The position numbers and the translations under genes were made by a program. This document shows positions 8,203-17,502 of a stretch of 64,000 bases of DNA, in pieces; the stretch's first letter is position 1, and each line of letters begins with the position of its first letter. The notes beneath the pieces are model-generated. The model saw only the letters and a list, made by a program, of their open reading frames with translations. It did no database searches and had not been told where the DNA came from. Origin of the DNA: an uncultured Fidelibacterota bacterium (GTDB lineage: Bacteria; Fidelibacterota; Marinisomatia; Marinisomatales; Marinisomataceae); NCBI GenBank assembly GCA_902538565.1, contig CACBFQ010000001.1, positions 360,033 to 424,032 on the forward strand, written 5' to 3'.

Positions 8203-9426
8203 GTGAAATCAAAATTCCAGAAAATCAAAGGAACTTATGATATACTTCCGCCGGAAAGTAAAAAATGGAATACAGCTATTTCAATTCTTCAATCATTAAG
8301 CGAACAATTTGGATATAAAGAAATCAAAACACCAATAATTGAAAATATTGATTTATTTAAACAAAATATTGGATATGAAACTGATGTTTCTAAGGAAATG
8401 TTTTCTTGGGAAGATTCTTCTGGCAATCAACTAGTTTTAAAGCCTGAAATGACCGCGCCTGTTGTTAGAGCGTACATCGAATCAGGATTTTTTAGAAGCA
8501 AACCATTGTGCAAACTATTTTATATTGATGCCTTATTTCGTAGAGAAAAACCACAAAAAGGAAGACAGAGACAATTTCATCAGTTTGGGATAGAAGCACT
8601 TGGATCTTCTGAAGTCGAACAAGATGCTGAGGTTATTCTTTTAGCAACAAAGATATTATGTCATTTAGGCATTACAAATACAACTCTTCAAATAAATGAT
8701 ATTGGTAATTATGAAACTAGAAAAAAATATCAGGAAAAATTGAATGGATACTTTTCAAATTATAAATCTAATCTATCAAAATTATCTCAAAATAGATTAG
8801 GAAATAACTCTTTACGCATTCTTGACAGTAAAGAAGAGGAAGACATCGAAATCATTAAAAATGCTCCATTGATTAAAGAATTTTTAACAAAGGATGAATT
8901 AAATAACTATTCATCACTTTTATCTCACTTAGATGCATTAGGAATACTTTACAAAGAAAATGGTCATTTAGTCAGAGGGCTTGACTACTACAATGGAACT
9001 ACGTTCGAAATTTCAAATATGTCATCAAAATCACAAAATGCGTTACTTGGTGGCGGAAGATATGACAATTTGGTTGAAAGTATGGGTGGTCCATCTACAC
9101 CTGCTGTTGGGTTTGCTGCAGGTATTGAAAGACTTTTAATTGAATCATTAATGGATGATAAAAATGAAACAATAGATTTTTTCATTGGTTTGGGATCTCA
9201 TGCTGAAAACGCTATTAAGATAGCAAATCAATTAATTGATGAAGGTTATTCTATTTATATTGATACTTTAAAAAAATCTGAAAAGAATCAGTTTAAAAAT
9301 GCAATTAAAATGAATTCAAGTTTCTTCTTAAGATGTGATGAATCAATTAAGCTGAAAAACTTGACTTCAAAAGAAGAATTAGTTGTAAATAATATTTCGG
9401 AGCTCAAAAAATTTATTAAATTGTAA
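8203..9426 (+). CDS. hisS: Histidyl-tRNA synthetase
   Basis: A 407-residue class II aminoacyl-tRNA synthetase that charges tRNA-His. KIKGTYDILPPES at the N-terminus is the HisRS signature. Motif 2 is visible as FRREKPQKGRQRQFHQFG, the histidine-specific loops as GLDYYNGTTFEI and LGGGRYDNL, and motif 3 as GFAAGIERLL. The C-terminal anticodon-binding domain is short but present. The start codon is a GTG directly before KSKFQKIKG, and no Shine-Dalgarno sequence is seen upstream. The gene lies between lptD and topA on the same strand. Confidence 0.96.
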   Translation: MKSKFQKIKGTYDILPPESKKWNTAISILQSLSEQFGYKEIKTPIIENIDLFKQNIGYETDVSKEMFSWEDSSGNQLVLKPEMTAPVVRAYIESGFFRSKPLCKLFYIDALFRREKPQKGRQRQFHQFGIEALGSSEVEQDAEVILLATKILCHLGITNTTLQINDIGNYETRKKYQEKLNGYFSNYKSNLSKLSQNRLGNNSLRILDSKEEEDIEIIKNAPLIKEFLTKDELNNYSSLLSHLDALGILYKENGHLVRGLDYYNGTTFEISNMSSKSQNALLGGGRYDNLVESMGGPSTPAVGFAAGIERLLIESLMDDKNETIDFFIGLGSHAENAIKIANQLIDEGYSIYIDTLKKSEKNQFKNAIKMNSSFFLRCDESIKLKNLTSKEELVVNNISELKKFIKL

Positions 9427-9432
9427 CCCAAT

Positions 9433-9460
9433 AATTTATATTTATATATAAATATAAATT
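9433..9460. repeat. Perfect 28-bp AT-only palindrome upstream of topA
   Basis: The 28 bases are an uninterrupted palindrome composed only of A and T, centred between bases 9446 and 9447. It sits six bases after the hisS stop and directly before a TTGACA (9462-9467) that could be a -35 element for topA. It could extrude as a cruciform, act as an UP-like element, or form a hairpin at the hisS mRNA end; no long T-run follows, so it is not a typical terminator. Confidence 0.6.
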
Positions 9461-9501
9461 TTTGACAAATACTCTTCGATTTATGTAAGTTGCCAACCAA
9501 T

Positions 9502-11934
9502 ATGTCAAAAAATGAAAAGCTATTAATTATTGTAGAGTCTCCATCAAAGACCAAAACAATATCAAAATATGTCGATAATGCATCAGTGATTGCTAGTGTA
9601 GGTCATTTCAAAGATCTTCCAAAAAAAGATATGGGAATAGATATTGATAATGATTTTGCCATGCAAATAGAAAGTATGCCTGATAAGAAAAAGTTTCTAT
9701 CTCAATTAAAAAAAGAGGTGAAAATTGCTGATCGCATTTTAATTGCCACTGACCCAGACCGTGAAGGTGAAGCAATCGCAGCCGATATTGCATCTGAAAT
9801 CAAAGGAGATATTGAAAGAGTTGAATTCACTGAAATAACAAAACAAGCTGTGTTAGAAGCAGTCAATAATTCTCGAAAAATAAATTATAATTTGGTAGAT
9901 GCTCAACGTGCCAGAAGAGCTATTGACCGTATTGTTGGTTTCTCATTTTCTCCAGTACTTTGGAAAACATTAAGATCTTTAAAAAATAAAGGACTATCTG
10001 CTGGTCGCGTACAATCAGTTGCTCTCAAGCTATTGGTAAATCGTGAAAAGCTTAGAAATAAGTTTATTGAAAATAAATTTTATGCTATTGATGCAAATAT
10101 TTCAGAAGAGAAAAGTGGTGAAATTTTTAAGGCATCATTAGTCTCATATAACGGAAAACCTGTTGCTAAGAGCGATGACTTTGGAAAATTTGATGTTGGT
10201 TTAAAAGATGATAATATTCTTCAAGTAGATCAAAAATTAGCAGAAAAAATAAAAGAAGAATGTAGTGCTAATGATTGGTTAGTTAATAATATTGAAAGTA
10301 AACCAACTTCTAGCTCTCCAGCGCCGCCGTTTACCACAAGCACACTACAACAAGATGCTTCAAGAAGATTTGGATTTTCTCCAAAAAGAACAATGGTTGT
10401 TGCGCAAAAGCTTTATGAACAAGGGTTTATTACATACATGAGGACTGATTCTACCCATCTCTCGTCTGAAGCATTAAATGCTTCTAAGAAATTTATAGCA
10501 AACAGTTTTGGGAATGATTTTTTATCTGAAAAAACGAATATCTATAAAAATAAAGTTGCCAATGCTCAAGAAGCTCATGAAGCTATTCGTCCAGCAGGTA
10601 CAGCATTTAGGAAAGTTGAAGATGTTCAAAAAATTGGTGCTGATGAAGCAAAGCTTTACGAATTAATTCTAAATAGAACAGTTGCTTCTCAAATGAAACC
10701 CGCACAATATATTCGAACAAACGTTGAAATTCATAACGGAACATCTATCTTTAAAGCAAGTGGGAATGTTACAGTATTTAAAGGTTACACTTTAGCATAT
10801 GAACAAGCTTTGACAAGAAAAGATAAAGGCAGACCTGATAGCCTACCAGTTTTGGATAAACAATCCAAAATTCAAAACAAGGAAATATTGCTTGAAGAAA
10901 AAACAACATCACCTCCAAGAAGATTTTCAGAGGCAATGTTAGTTAAAGAAATGGAAACAAGAGGAATTGGAAGACCTTCTACCTATTCTGCTATTATAGA
11001 AAAATTGTCACAAAAAGAATATGTTGTTAAAAAAAATAAAACTCTAATACCAACTTTTGTTGGAATAGCTGTATCGCAACTATTGGAAAACCATTATAAT
11101 GCATTATTCAATGAAAGATTTACAGCTGATATGGAAAATCGTTTGGATGCTATATCCAGATCTGAAAATTCATACTTAGAAGTATTAAAAGAATTTTATT
11201 ATGGTAATAATGACTACAAAGGAGTAGCAAAATTATTAGATGAAGAAGTTGATATTGCAAAGGCATGTACAGTAAATGTAGAAAAAGATTTAGATATTAG
11301 AATCGGTAAGTTTGGTCCATATGTTCAAAAAGATGGTAATAATACAACTATTCCTGAAGATTTATTTTTTGGAGAGCTAAACAAGAAGAAATTAGAGGAT
11401 CTTGATAGTATGCAGAAAGAGAACAATGTTATTGGGGTTCACACTAATGGAGAAAATATTTTATTAAAAATTGGTAGATACGGACCATATGTCGAGCTTG
11501 AAGAAAGTAAAAAAAGAAAGTCTGTTTTAAAAAGTATTGGTGTAGAAAATGTCACACAAGACATAGCTATCGAATTATTAAGTCTTCCAAAAAAATTAGG
11601 TGTTCATCCAGAGACAAATGAAGATGTTTTAGCTGATTTTGGACCATATGGTCCTTACGTTAAGTGTGGTAAAATAAATGCATCAATGAAATCAGATGAT
11701 AGCCCATTAACAATAACACTAGAAAATGCTGTAAAGTTAATTAAAGATAGAAAGCTAAAATTTGAACCAAAAGTGCTAGGTGAACATCCTAAAACAAAAA
11801 ATGAAATATCAATCAAAAGAGGGCGATTTGGACCATATGTTACGGATGGAAAAAAAAATGCGTCTTTAAAAGGATATGTAGTTGATGAAGTCACTTTGGA
11901 TCAAGCAGTACAATTAATTGACGAAAAATCATGA
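9502..11934 (+). CDS. topA: DNA topoisomerase I
   Basis: An 810-residue type IA topoisomerase that relaxes negatively supercoiled DNA. TOPRIM features are LLIIVESPSKTKTI at the N-terminus and the acidic ATDPDREGEA motif; further signatures are RRAIDRIVG and AGRVQSVALKL. The catalytic tyrosine is Tyr312 in FITYMRTDS. The C-terminus has no Cys4 zinc ribbons; instead about four copies of a GKFGPYV-type repeat occur near residues 600, 657, 713 and 774, the zinc-free topoisomerase I C-terminal repeat. The ATG at 9502 is used; a TTG twelve bases earlier is possible. It overlaps ccmH by four bases. Confidence 0.96.
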   Translation: MSKNEKLLIIVESPSKTKTISKYVDNASVIASVGHFKDLPKKDMGIDIDNDFAMQIESMPDKKKFLSQLKKEVKIADRILIATDPDREGEAIAADIASEIKGDIERVEFTEITKQAVLEAVNNSRKINYNLVDAQRARRAIDRIVGFSFSPVLWKTLRSLKNKGLSAGRVQSVALKLLVNREKLRNKFIENKFYAIDANISEEKSGEIFKASLVSYNGKPVAKSDDFGKFDVGLKDDNILQVDQKLAEKIKEECSANDWLVNNIESKPTSSSPAPPFTTSTLQQDASRRFGFSPKRTMVVAQKLYEQGFITYMRTDSTHLSSEALNASKKFIANSFGNDFLSEKTNIYKNKVANAQEAHEAIRPAGTAFRKVEDVQKIGADEAKLYELILNRTVASQMKPAQYIRTNVEIHNGTSIFKASGNVTVFKGYTLAYEQALTRKDKGRPDSLPVLDKQSKIQNKEILLEEKTTSPPRRFSEAMLVKEMETRGIGRPSTYSAIIEKLSQKEYVVKKNKTLIPTFVGIAVSQLLENHYNALFNERFTADMENRLDAISRSENSYLEVLKEFYYGNNDYKGVAKLLDEEVDIAKACTVNVEKDLDIRIGKFGPYVQKDGNNTTIPEDLFFGELNKKKLEDLDSMQKENNVIGVHTNGENILLKIGRYGPYVELEESKKRKSVLKSIGVENVTQDIAIELLSLPKKLGVHPETNEDVLADFGPYGPYVKCGKINASMKSDDSPLTITLENAVKLIKDRKLKFEPKVLGEHPKTKNEISIKRGRFGPYVTDGKKNASLKGYVVDEVTLDQAVQLIDEKS

Positions 11935-12284
11935 CAAAAAATTTATATTTATTGTTTTTAAGTACAGTTTTATTGCTTGGATTTCAATCTTCTATTGAAG
12001 AACGCTTATATACACTTAATAGAGATCTTATGTGTCCAGTCTGTGATGGGCTGATTTTAGAGCAATCTCAAGCTGCACCCGCTCTAGAAATGAAAGAAGA
12101 AATTAAAAAAATGGTGGTTCAAGGAATGACTGATGAAGAAATCAAAGAACATTTTGTACAAAAATATGGTATTGAAATTCTCGCTAATCCTCCAAAAAAA
12201 GGCTTTGATACTCTAGTTTGGCTTGCACCTCTATTTTTTGGTTTTTTTGGAATAGTTTTTCTGTACAGATATATTTTTTCTTAA
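11931..12284 (+). CDS. ccmH: CcmH/NrfF-type cytochrome c biogenesis protein
   Basis: A 117-residue protein with an N-terminal signal/anchor, a periplasmic three-helix region and a C-terminal membrane helix at about 95-115. The redox pair is Cys35-x-x-Cys38 in DLMCPVCDG, matching the LRCxxC motif of CcmH, with Arg replaced by Met. The following SQAAPALEMKEEI and GMTDEEIKEHFVQKYG segments are characteristic of the family. CcmH reduces the apocytochrome CxxCH cysteines before haem ligation. It overlaps the topA stop by four bases and precedes glyS by 12 bases, so it sits among housekeeping genes away from any other ccm gene in the window. Confidence 0.88.
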   Translation: MTKNLYLLFLSTVLLLGFQSSIEERLYTLNRDLMCPVCDGLILEQSQAAPALEMKEEIKKMVVQGMTDEEIKEHFVQKYGIEILANPPKKGFDTLVWLAPLFFGFFGIVFLYRYIFS

Positions 12285-12296
12285 ACTCTATACAAA

Positions 12297-13733
12297 ATGA
12301 GTATAAAACATTTAGATAAAATTGTTTCTCTTTGTAAACGCAAAGGCTTTGTCTTTCCAAACTCTGAGATTTATGGAGGATTAAAAGCGTCTTATGATTA
12401 TGGACCTCTTGGCGTAGAATTAAAAAAAGCTATATCTGAAAAATGGTGGAAAGCAATGACGAACAATTCAAACATTGTTGGGCTTGATAGTTCTATTATG
12501 GTTCACCCAGATGTTTGGGAAGCAAGTGGACATATTGCCAACTTTAATGATCCTATGACGGATAATAAGGATACCAAAAAACGTTATAGAATTGATGATT
12601 TGTTATCACAGCAAAAAAGTAAAGTTATTGATGCCCTATGTGAAACACTGTCTATTGAAAATAAAAATGATAGTGATACTCTTGATAAAATCAGTCACAT
12701 TTTACTTCAAGAATCAGATAAGTATAGTAATGCTTTAGAATCAGTAGGAGTTATTGATCCATTTTCAGGAAATATTGGAAAATGGACCCAAGCTACTCAG
12801 TTTAACCTAATGTTTCAGACAAATTCAGGTCCATCAGAAAAATCTGGTAAAAGTATTTATTTACGTCCTGAAACAGCTCAAGGGATTTATATTAATTATT
12901 TATTGGTTCAAAATTCTATGAGATTAAAAGTTCCATTCGGTATCGCTCAAATTGGAAAAGCCTTTAGAAATGAAATTATTGCAAGAAATTTTATTTTTAG
13001 AACAAGAGAATTTGAGCAAATGGAAATGCAATATTTTGTTCATCCATCGGAAGATGAAACATCAATGGAGCTTTGGAAAGATAAAAGAATTAGCTTTTAT
13101 TCTAAAGAATTAGGAATCAGCAAAGATAATTTAAAATTTCACCAACACTCGGAAGATGCCCTTGCTCATTATGCAAAAGATGCTTTTGATATTGAATATA
13201 ATTTTCCATTTGGTTGGGGTGAAGTTGAAGGTATTCACAATAGAACAGATTTTGATTTAAAAGAGCATGAAAAATTATCTGGGAAAAATATGATGTATTT
13301 TGATGCACTTAAAAATGAAAAATATCATCCTTTTATCATTGAAACATCTACCGGCTTAAATCGAATATTTTTAATGGTTCTTTGTGAATCTTATTATGAA
13401 GATAATGAAAATAGTAGAACTGTATTAAAGCTCCCTTTTGATTTAGCCCCAAATAAAATTGTAATTTGTCCACTGTTAAAAAAAGATGGTCTTCCTGAAA
13501 GAGCTAAAGAAATATATGATTCAATAAACTCATCACATAAATGTGTTTTCGATCAGCAAGGTTCTATTGGAAAAAGATACTATAGACAAGATGAAGCAGG
13601 AACTCCTTTTGGCATTACTATTGATCACGAAACCTTAGAAAATAATTCTATTACAATTAGAGAAAGAGATTCTATGAAACAACATAGAATACCAACCGAT
13701 AACATTTTAAAATTTATTTCAGAAAATAAATAG
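12297..13733 (+). CDS. glyS: Glycyl-tRNA synthetase, homodimeric type
   Basis: A 478-residue class II synthetase of the alpha2 (GlyQS, eukaryote/Gram-positive-like) form instead of the split alpha2-beta2 enzyme of proteobacteria. The N-terminus has the diagnostic FPNSEIYGGLKASYDYGPLG block; motif 2 includes FRNEI...RTREFEQME, and motif 3 a STGLNRIFL helix. A C-terminal anticodon-binding domain begins near residue 385 (PNKIVICPLLKK). The ATG follows the ccmH stop by 12 bases with no recognisable ribosome binding site. It charges tRNA-Gly. Confidence 0.95.
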   Translation: MSIKHLDKIVSLCKRKGFVFPNSEIYGGLKASYDYGPLGVELKKAISEKWWKAMTNNSNIVGLDSSIMVHPDVWEASGHIANFNDPMTDNKDTKKRYRIDDLLSQQKSKVIDALCETLSIENKNDSDTLDKISHILLQESDKYSNALESVGVIDPFSGNIGKWTQATQFNLMFQTNSGPSEKSGKSIYLRPETAQGIYINYLLVQNSMRLKVPFGIAQIGKAFRNEIIARNFIFRTREFEQMEMQYFVHPSEDETSMELWKDKRISFYSKELGISKDNLKFHQHSEDALAHYAKDAFDIEYNFPFGWGEVEGIHNRTDFDLKEHEKLSGKNMMYFDALKNEKYHPFIIETSTGLNRIFLMVLCESYYEDNENSRTVLKLPFDLAPNKIVICPLLKKDGLPERAKEIYDSINSSHKCVFDQQGSIGKRYYRQDEAGTPFGITIDHETLENNSITIRERDSMKQHRIPTDNILKFISENK

Positions 13734-13748
13734 AACAGGAGAAAAAGT

Positions 13749-14477
13749 ATGCGCTCTGCTAATCCAGCATTAAATAATAACACTTTTAGAAACACAAGAC
13801 GAGTTAGCGGCGAGCAAGCTATGTCAATAGATGGCACAGTTAATAAAACTGCATTAAGTCTCCTTTTGGTCATGACATCTGCGATTTACACATGGAATAA
13901 TCCTGAAGTTGGATTGGCTTTATTTTGGCCTGTTACAATATTTACTTTTGTTTTATTAATGATTACAATTTTTAATAAAAAATCTGCCCCAATTACAGTC
14001 CCATTATATTGTTTAGCTGAAGGATTAGTTTTAGGTGGAATCTCGGCCTATGCGAATGCATTGTATCCTGGGATTGCTAATCAAGCGATAGCGTTAACGT
14101 TTGGAATTTTAGCAGCTTTATTATTTTTGTACAAAAGTAGATTAATCGCTGCCACTGAAAATTTCAAATTAGGCGTGTTTTCTGCTACTTTTGGTATTCT
14201 AATTATATATGTATTGAATTTAATTCTGTCCTTGTTTGGTATCTCATTCATGGGGCCTATATTTGGTAATGGATTAACAGGTATTTTATTTTCGCTGTTC
14301 GTCATAGGAATAGCATCATTAAACCTTGTACTAGATTTTGACTTTATTGAAAATGGAGCTGATCAAGGTGCTCCTAAATATATGGAATGGTATGCTGCAT
14401 TTGGGCTTATGATTACACTTATTTGGCTTTATATCGAAATACTCAATCTTCTAATGAAACTTAGAAGTAGAAGGTAA
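13749..14477 (+). CDS. Bax-inhibitor-1/YccA-like membrane protein
   Basis: A 242-residue polytopic protein with a polar N-terminus MRSANPALNNNTF that matches the start of the bacterial BaxI_1 (YccA-like) branch, followed by about seven hydrophobic segments from residue 37 to the C-terminus. The DFDFIENGADQGAPKYMEWYAAFGL motif region before the last helices, with its conserved acidic residues, is typical of the family, whose members act as membrane pH- or calcium-responsive leak channels or FtsH modulators. AGGAG lies eight bases before the ATG. It ends the lptD-to-glyS run; the next gene has its own promoter. Confidence 0.82.
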   Translation: MRSANPALNNNTFRNTRRVSGEQAMSIDGTVNKTALSLLLVMTSAIYTWNNPEVGLALFWPVTIFTFVLLMITIFNKKSAPITVPLYCLAEGLVLGGISAYANALYPGIANQAIALTFGILAALLFLYKSRLIAATENFKLGVFSATFGILIIYVLNLILSLFGISFMGPIFGNGLTGILFSLFVIGIASLNLVLDFDFIENGADQGAPKYMEWYAAFGLMITLIWLYIEILNLLMKLRSRR

Positions 14478-14499
14478 TATACCCCTCCTCTTTAAATTA

Positions 14500-14528
14500 T
14501 TGACATAAAGTACACTTTCTCCTAGATT
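14500..14528 (+). promoter_or_regulatory. Sigma70-type promoter of the TonB receptor gene
   Basis: TTGACA at 14500-14505 and TAGATT at 14523-14528 are separated by exactly 17 bases. Transcription would begin near 14535, giving a leader of about 77 bases that carries the stacked inverted repeats described next. The -35 is a perfect consensus match, and there is no competing gene in the interval. Confidence 0.65.
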
Positions 14529-14540
14529 ATGCCAACTAAG

Positions 14541-14573
14541 GGTATATTTATACCTCTATAAGAGGTACGTACC
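14541..14573 (+). promoter_or_regulatory. Stacked, mutually exclusive hairpins in the receptor leader
   Basis: Within 33 bases there are three overlapping inverted repeats: GGTATA/TATACC (14541-14546 with 14549-14554), TACCTCT/AGAGGTA (14551-14557 with 14561-14567) and the palindrome GGTACGTACC (14564-14573). The middle hairpin shares bases with both others, so only some can fold at once. The block lies in the predicted 5' leader, about 40 bases before the start codon. It may be a regulatory RNA switch or overlapping operators; no known riboswitch class is recognised. Confidence 0.5.
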
Positions 14574-14611
14574 AAGGATTAATTAATATGTACATAAACA
14601 AAGGAAAAACA

Positions 14612-17425
14612 ATGAGAAAGCTATATAACATGATAGCACTAGTTTTATTTTCTAGTTTAATATTTGCCGTAGATGGCCATGATTCAGTTTCAGGTACCGT
14701 TACTGATGCAGATGGTAATCCACTATTTGGAGCAAATGTTACTGTAGAAGGTACTTCATCTGGTGCTGCAACAGGAGCTGATGGATCATATTCAGTCGAC
14801 GGTGTTGAGAGCGGTACTTATACAGTTACTGCTTCATACATTGGATATGAATCTGCAAGTGTTTCTGTAAGTGTAGATGGTGCTGCTACTGCTAATTTTT
14901 CATTAGCATCAAGCGCAGTTGCTGGTAATGCAGTATCTGTTCTTGGTTCACGTTTTGCAAGAAACGTTGATGAACAAGCAGTTCCAGTAGAAGTCATTAC
15001 TGAGCTTGAAATTCGTGCAGCTGGTTTCACTGAAACCAATGAATTGCTGCAATCTCTAGTTCCATCATATAATGCTCCACGCGGATACATTACTGATGGT
15101 TCCGATCACATGAGACCTGCAACTTTACGTGGTATGGCTCCTAATCAGACTCTTGTACTTGTAAATGGTAAAAGACGTCATCAAGGTGCTTTAGTTCACG
15201 TTAACGGTTCTGTTGGTCGTGGTTCAACTCAGGTTGACTTAAATGCAATCCCGGCTAGCGCTATTCAAAAAATTGAGGTGCTACGTGACGGTGCTGCTGC
15301 ACAATACGGTTCAGACGCTGTTGCAGGGGTTATCAACATTATTTTAAAAGAATCTGGCGGTGCTGACTTAAGTGCAACTTACGGTCAAAACCTTTCTTTC
15401 TTTGAAAGAGGTTATGCTGCAGGAGAAGGTCTTATTGATGGTCAAGATGCTTCAACTTATGGTTGGGATCTTGATGAAGACGTAGATGGTACTGGTTACC
15501 TTCCTTATTCTGCTGATAGAGGTTGGGCTCGTCCAGGTCTTGAAACAGTTCTAAAAGAAGACGGTAGAAACCTAATTATTCATGCTGGTAACGGTTTGAA
15601 TCTTTTTGGTGGAAGCGTATATTTAAGTGGTCAAATTCGTGACGGTGGTCGTACTAACCGTGCTGGACTAGACCCAAGAAGACAGTACTTTGCGGGGATG
15701 GATGATAAAGAATATGCATTCGATAGAGAAAATCACCGTATTGGTGCTGGAGCATTCGAACAAGTAAGTCTTATGTTCAATGGTAGCTTCCCAATGGAAC
15801 GTGGTGGTACATTCTACGCATTTGGTGGAATGAATACACGTGACGGAGAAAGTGGATGTTACTACAGAAGAGCACAGGATAATCGTACACTACGTGCATG
15901 GTATCCTGATGGATTCCTACCATTAATTAGCCCAACACTTACAGATACTTCATTAGCTGTAGGTATGAAAGGTATTATGGACGGAATGATCTTTGATGGA
16001 ATGGCTTACGACTTTAGTGTTACTACAGGAAGTAACGAATTTTCATGGGGAATGAAAAATTCTCATAATGCAACCGCAGGTACTGGTCCTAACCAGCAAG
16101 CTGAATTTGATCTTGGTACATTAGGATACAGCCAAACAACAGTAAACTTTGATCTATCTACTCAAATTGAGATGGATGGTTTTGAAGGTCCTGTTAACCT
16201 TGCTATGGGTGCTGAAATGCGTATGGAAAACTATGAAATTACAGCTGGTGAAGAAGCAGGTTATGCTGACTACGGCTATGATGTATTAGATGGTCCTAAC
16301 GCTGGTGCTTCAGCAGCAGTTGGTTGTCAATGTTTACCTGGACTAGCTCCAGCTAACGAACAAGATCGTGATAGAGACGCTTTCAGTTTATATGCTGAAA
16401 TGGGCGGTAATCTTACTGAAGACCTATCACTTGATGTTGCATTAAGAACAGAAAATTATAGTGACTTTGGTTCAACTACTAATGGTAAAGTTGCAATGAG
16501 ATATGAAATTGAAGAAGGTGTTGCTGCGAGAGGTTCTTTCAGTACTGGCTTTAGAGCGCCTGCTCTTCAAGAAGCATACTTCTCATCAATTGCTACTAAC
16601 TTTATCGATGGTGTGCCTCTTGAAGTAGGTACATTCCCAGTTGATACTGAAGCAGCTAGAGCTCTTGGAGCTAAAGACCTTGAACCAGAAACATCTGAAA
16701 ATCTATCTTTAGGTATGACCTATAAAGATGATAGATTCTCACTATCTGTAGATGCTTACATGATCACAGTTGAAGATCGTATTAGTATGAGTGAGACATT
16801 TAGAGGTTCAGGTACAAGTTCTAATATGGTTGATTTCTTTGCTGAAAGAGGTGTACCAGCTGCGGCAGGTAGATACTTCTTTAACGGTATTGATACAGAA
16901 ACCAATGGTTTAGACATCGTTGCAACAATGAGAGAAGATGTTGCAGGTGGTTCATTATTGCTTAAAGCAGCATTGAACTTTAATGATACTGAAGTTACCA
17001 ACAAAGGTGAACTTGAAACTCCTGCTGAGTTAGCTGCTTACACTTCAAGTGTATTACTTGGGCGTCAAAACACAGTAAGATATGAAAGTTCTTCTCCTAG
17101 TGAAAACTTCCAGTTCTCAGCAACTTTACAAAAACCTACATCTACATTGATGGTAAAGTTAAATCGTTGGGGTGAAGTAACTATCCCAGCAAGTACTGTT
17201 GAAAGAGAACAGGTATTAGGTTCTAAGTTTACAGTTGATACGGAATATTCATTCCAGGTTAGTAGTCAAGTAAGATTAGCATTTGGTGCTAATAATTTAT
17301 TTGATGTTTATCCTGACAAAACTATTAAAAGAAATAGTTTTAATGGAATTTTCCAACACTCTGGGTATAGTCCGTTCGGATTTAATGGCCGTTACATCTA
17401 TACTCGTTTAGATATGACTTTATAA
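14612..17425 (+). CDS. TonB-dependent outer-membrane receptor
   Basis: With the ATG at 14612 the product is 937 residues. A signal peptide (MRKLYNM...SSLIFA) is followed by a carboxypeptidase-like regulatory Ig domain (SVSGTVTDADGNPLFGANV, about residues 24-105), then a plug domain containing LRGMAPNQTLVLVNGKR and VLRDGAAAQYGSDAVAGVIN, and a long beta-barrel ending in an aromatic-type C-terminus (YTRLDMTL). Such receptors import siderophores, vitamins, peptides or glycans using TonB energy. An ATG at 14588 would add eight residues; the inner start is preferred for its AAAGGA box. A strong terminator follows and two exported amino-acid-releasing enzymes lie downstream. The substrate is not evident. 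Confidence 0.92.
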   Translation: MRKLYNMIALVLFSSLIFAVDGHDSVSGTVTDADGNPLFGANVTVEGTSSGAATGADGSYSVDGVESGTYTVTASYIGYESASVSVSVDGAATANFSLASSAVAGNAVSVLGSRFARNVDEQAVPVEVITELEIRAAGFTETNELLQSLVPSYNAPRGYITDGSDHMRPATLRGMAPNQTLVLVNGKRRHQGALVHVNGSVGRGSTQVDLNAIPASAIQKIEVLRDGAAAQYGSDAVAGVINIILKESGGADLSATYGQNLSFFERGYAAGEGLIDGQDASTYGWDLDEDVDGTGYLPYSADRGWARPGLETVLKEDGRNLIIHAGNGLNLFGGSVYLSGQIRDGGRTNRAGLDPRRQYFAGMDDKEYAFDRENHRIGAGAFEQVSLMFNGSFPMERGGTFYAFGGMNTRDGESGCYYRRAQDNRTLRAWYPDGFLPLISPTLTDTSLAVGMKGIMDGMIFDGMAYDFSVTTGSNEFSWGMKNSHNATAGTGPNQQAEFDLGTLGYSQTTVNFDLSTQIEMDGFEGPVNLAMGAEMRMENYEITAGEEAGYADYGYDVLDGPNAGASAAVGCQCLPGLAPANEQDRDRDAFSLYAEMGGNLTEDLSLDVALRTENYSDFGSTTNGKVAMRYEIEEGVAARGSFSTGFRAPALQEAYFSSIATNFIDGVPLEVGTFPVDTEAARALGAKDLEPETSENLSLGMTYKDDRFSLSVDAYMITVEDRISMSETFRGSGTSSNMVDFFAERGVPAAAGRYFFNGIDTETNGLDIVATMREDVAGGSLLLKAALNFNDTEVTNKGELETPAELAAYTSSVLLGRQNTVRYESSSPSENFQFSATLQKPTSTLMVKLNRWGEVTIPASTVEREQVLGSKFTVDTEYSFQVSSQVRLAFGANNLFDVYPDKTIKRNSFNGIFQHSGYSPFGFNGRYIYTRLDMTL

Positions 17426-17449
17426 GTTTTTTAAGTCATAAAATAAATA

Positions 17450-17482
17450 AAAAGCCTCTACTTTTTGTAGGGGCTTTTTATT
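17450..17482 (+). terminator. Rho-independent terminator after the TonB receptor
   Basis: AAAAGCCTCTAC pairs with GTAGGGGCTTTT around a short T-rich loop, followed by a T-run. It lies 25 bases after the receptor stop codon and 20 bases before the gamma-glutamyltransferase gene, so the latter is probably transcribed by readthrough or from its own promoter. Confidence 0.88.
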
Positions 17483-17502
17483 AGTTTTAGTATAAATAAA
17501 AA

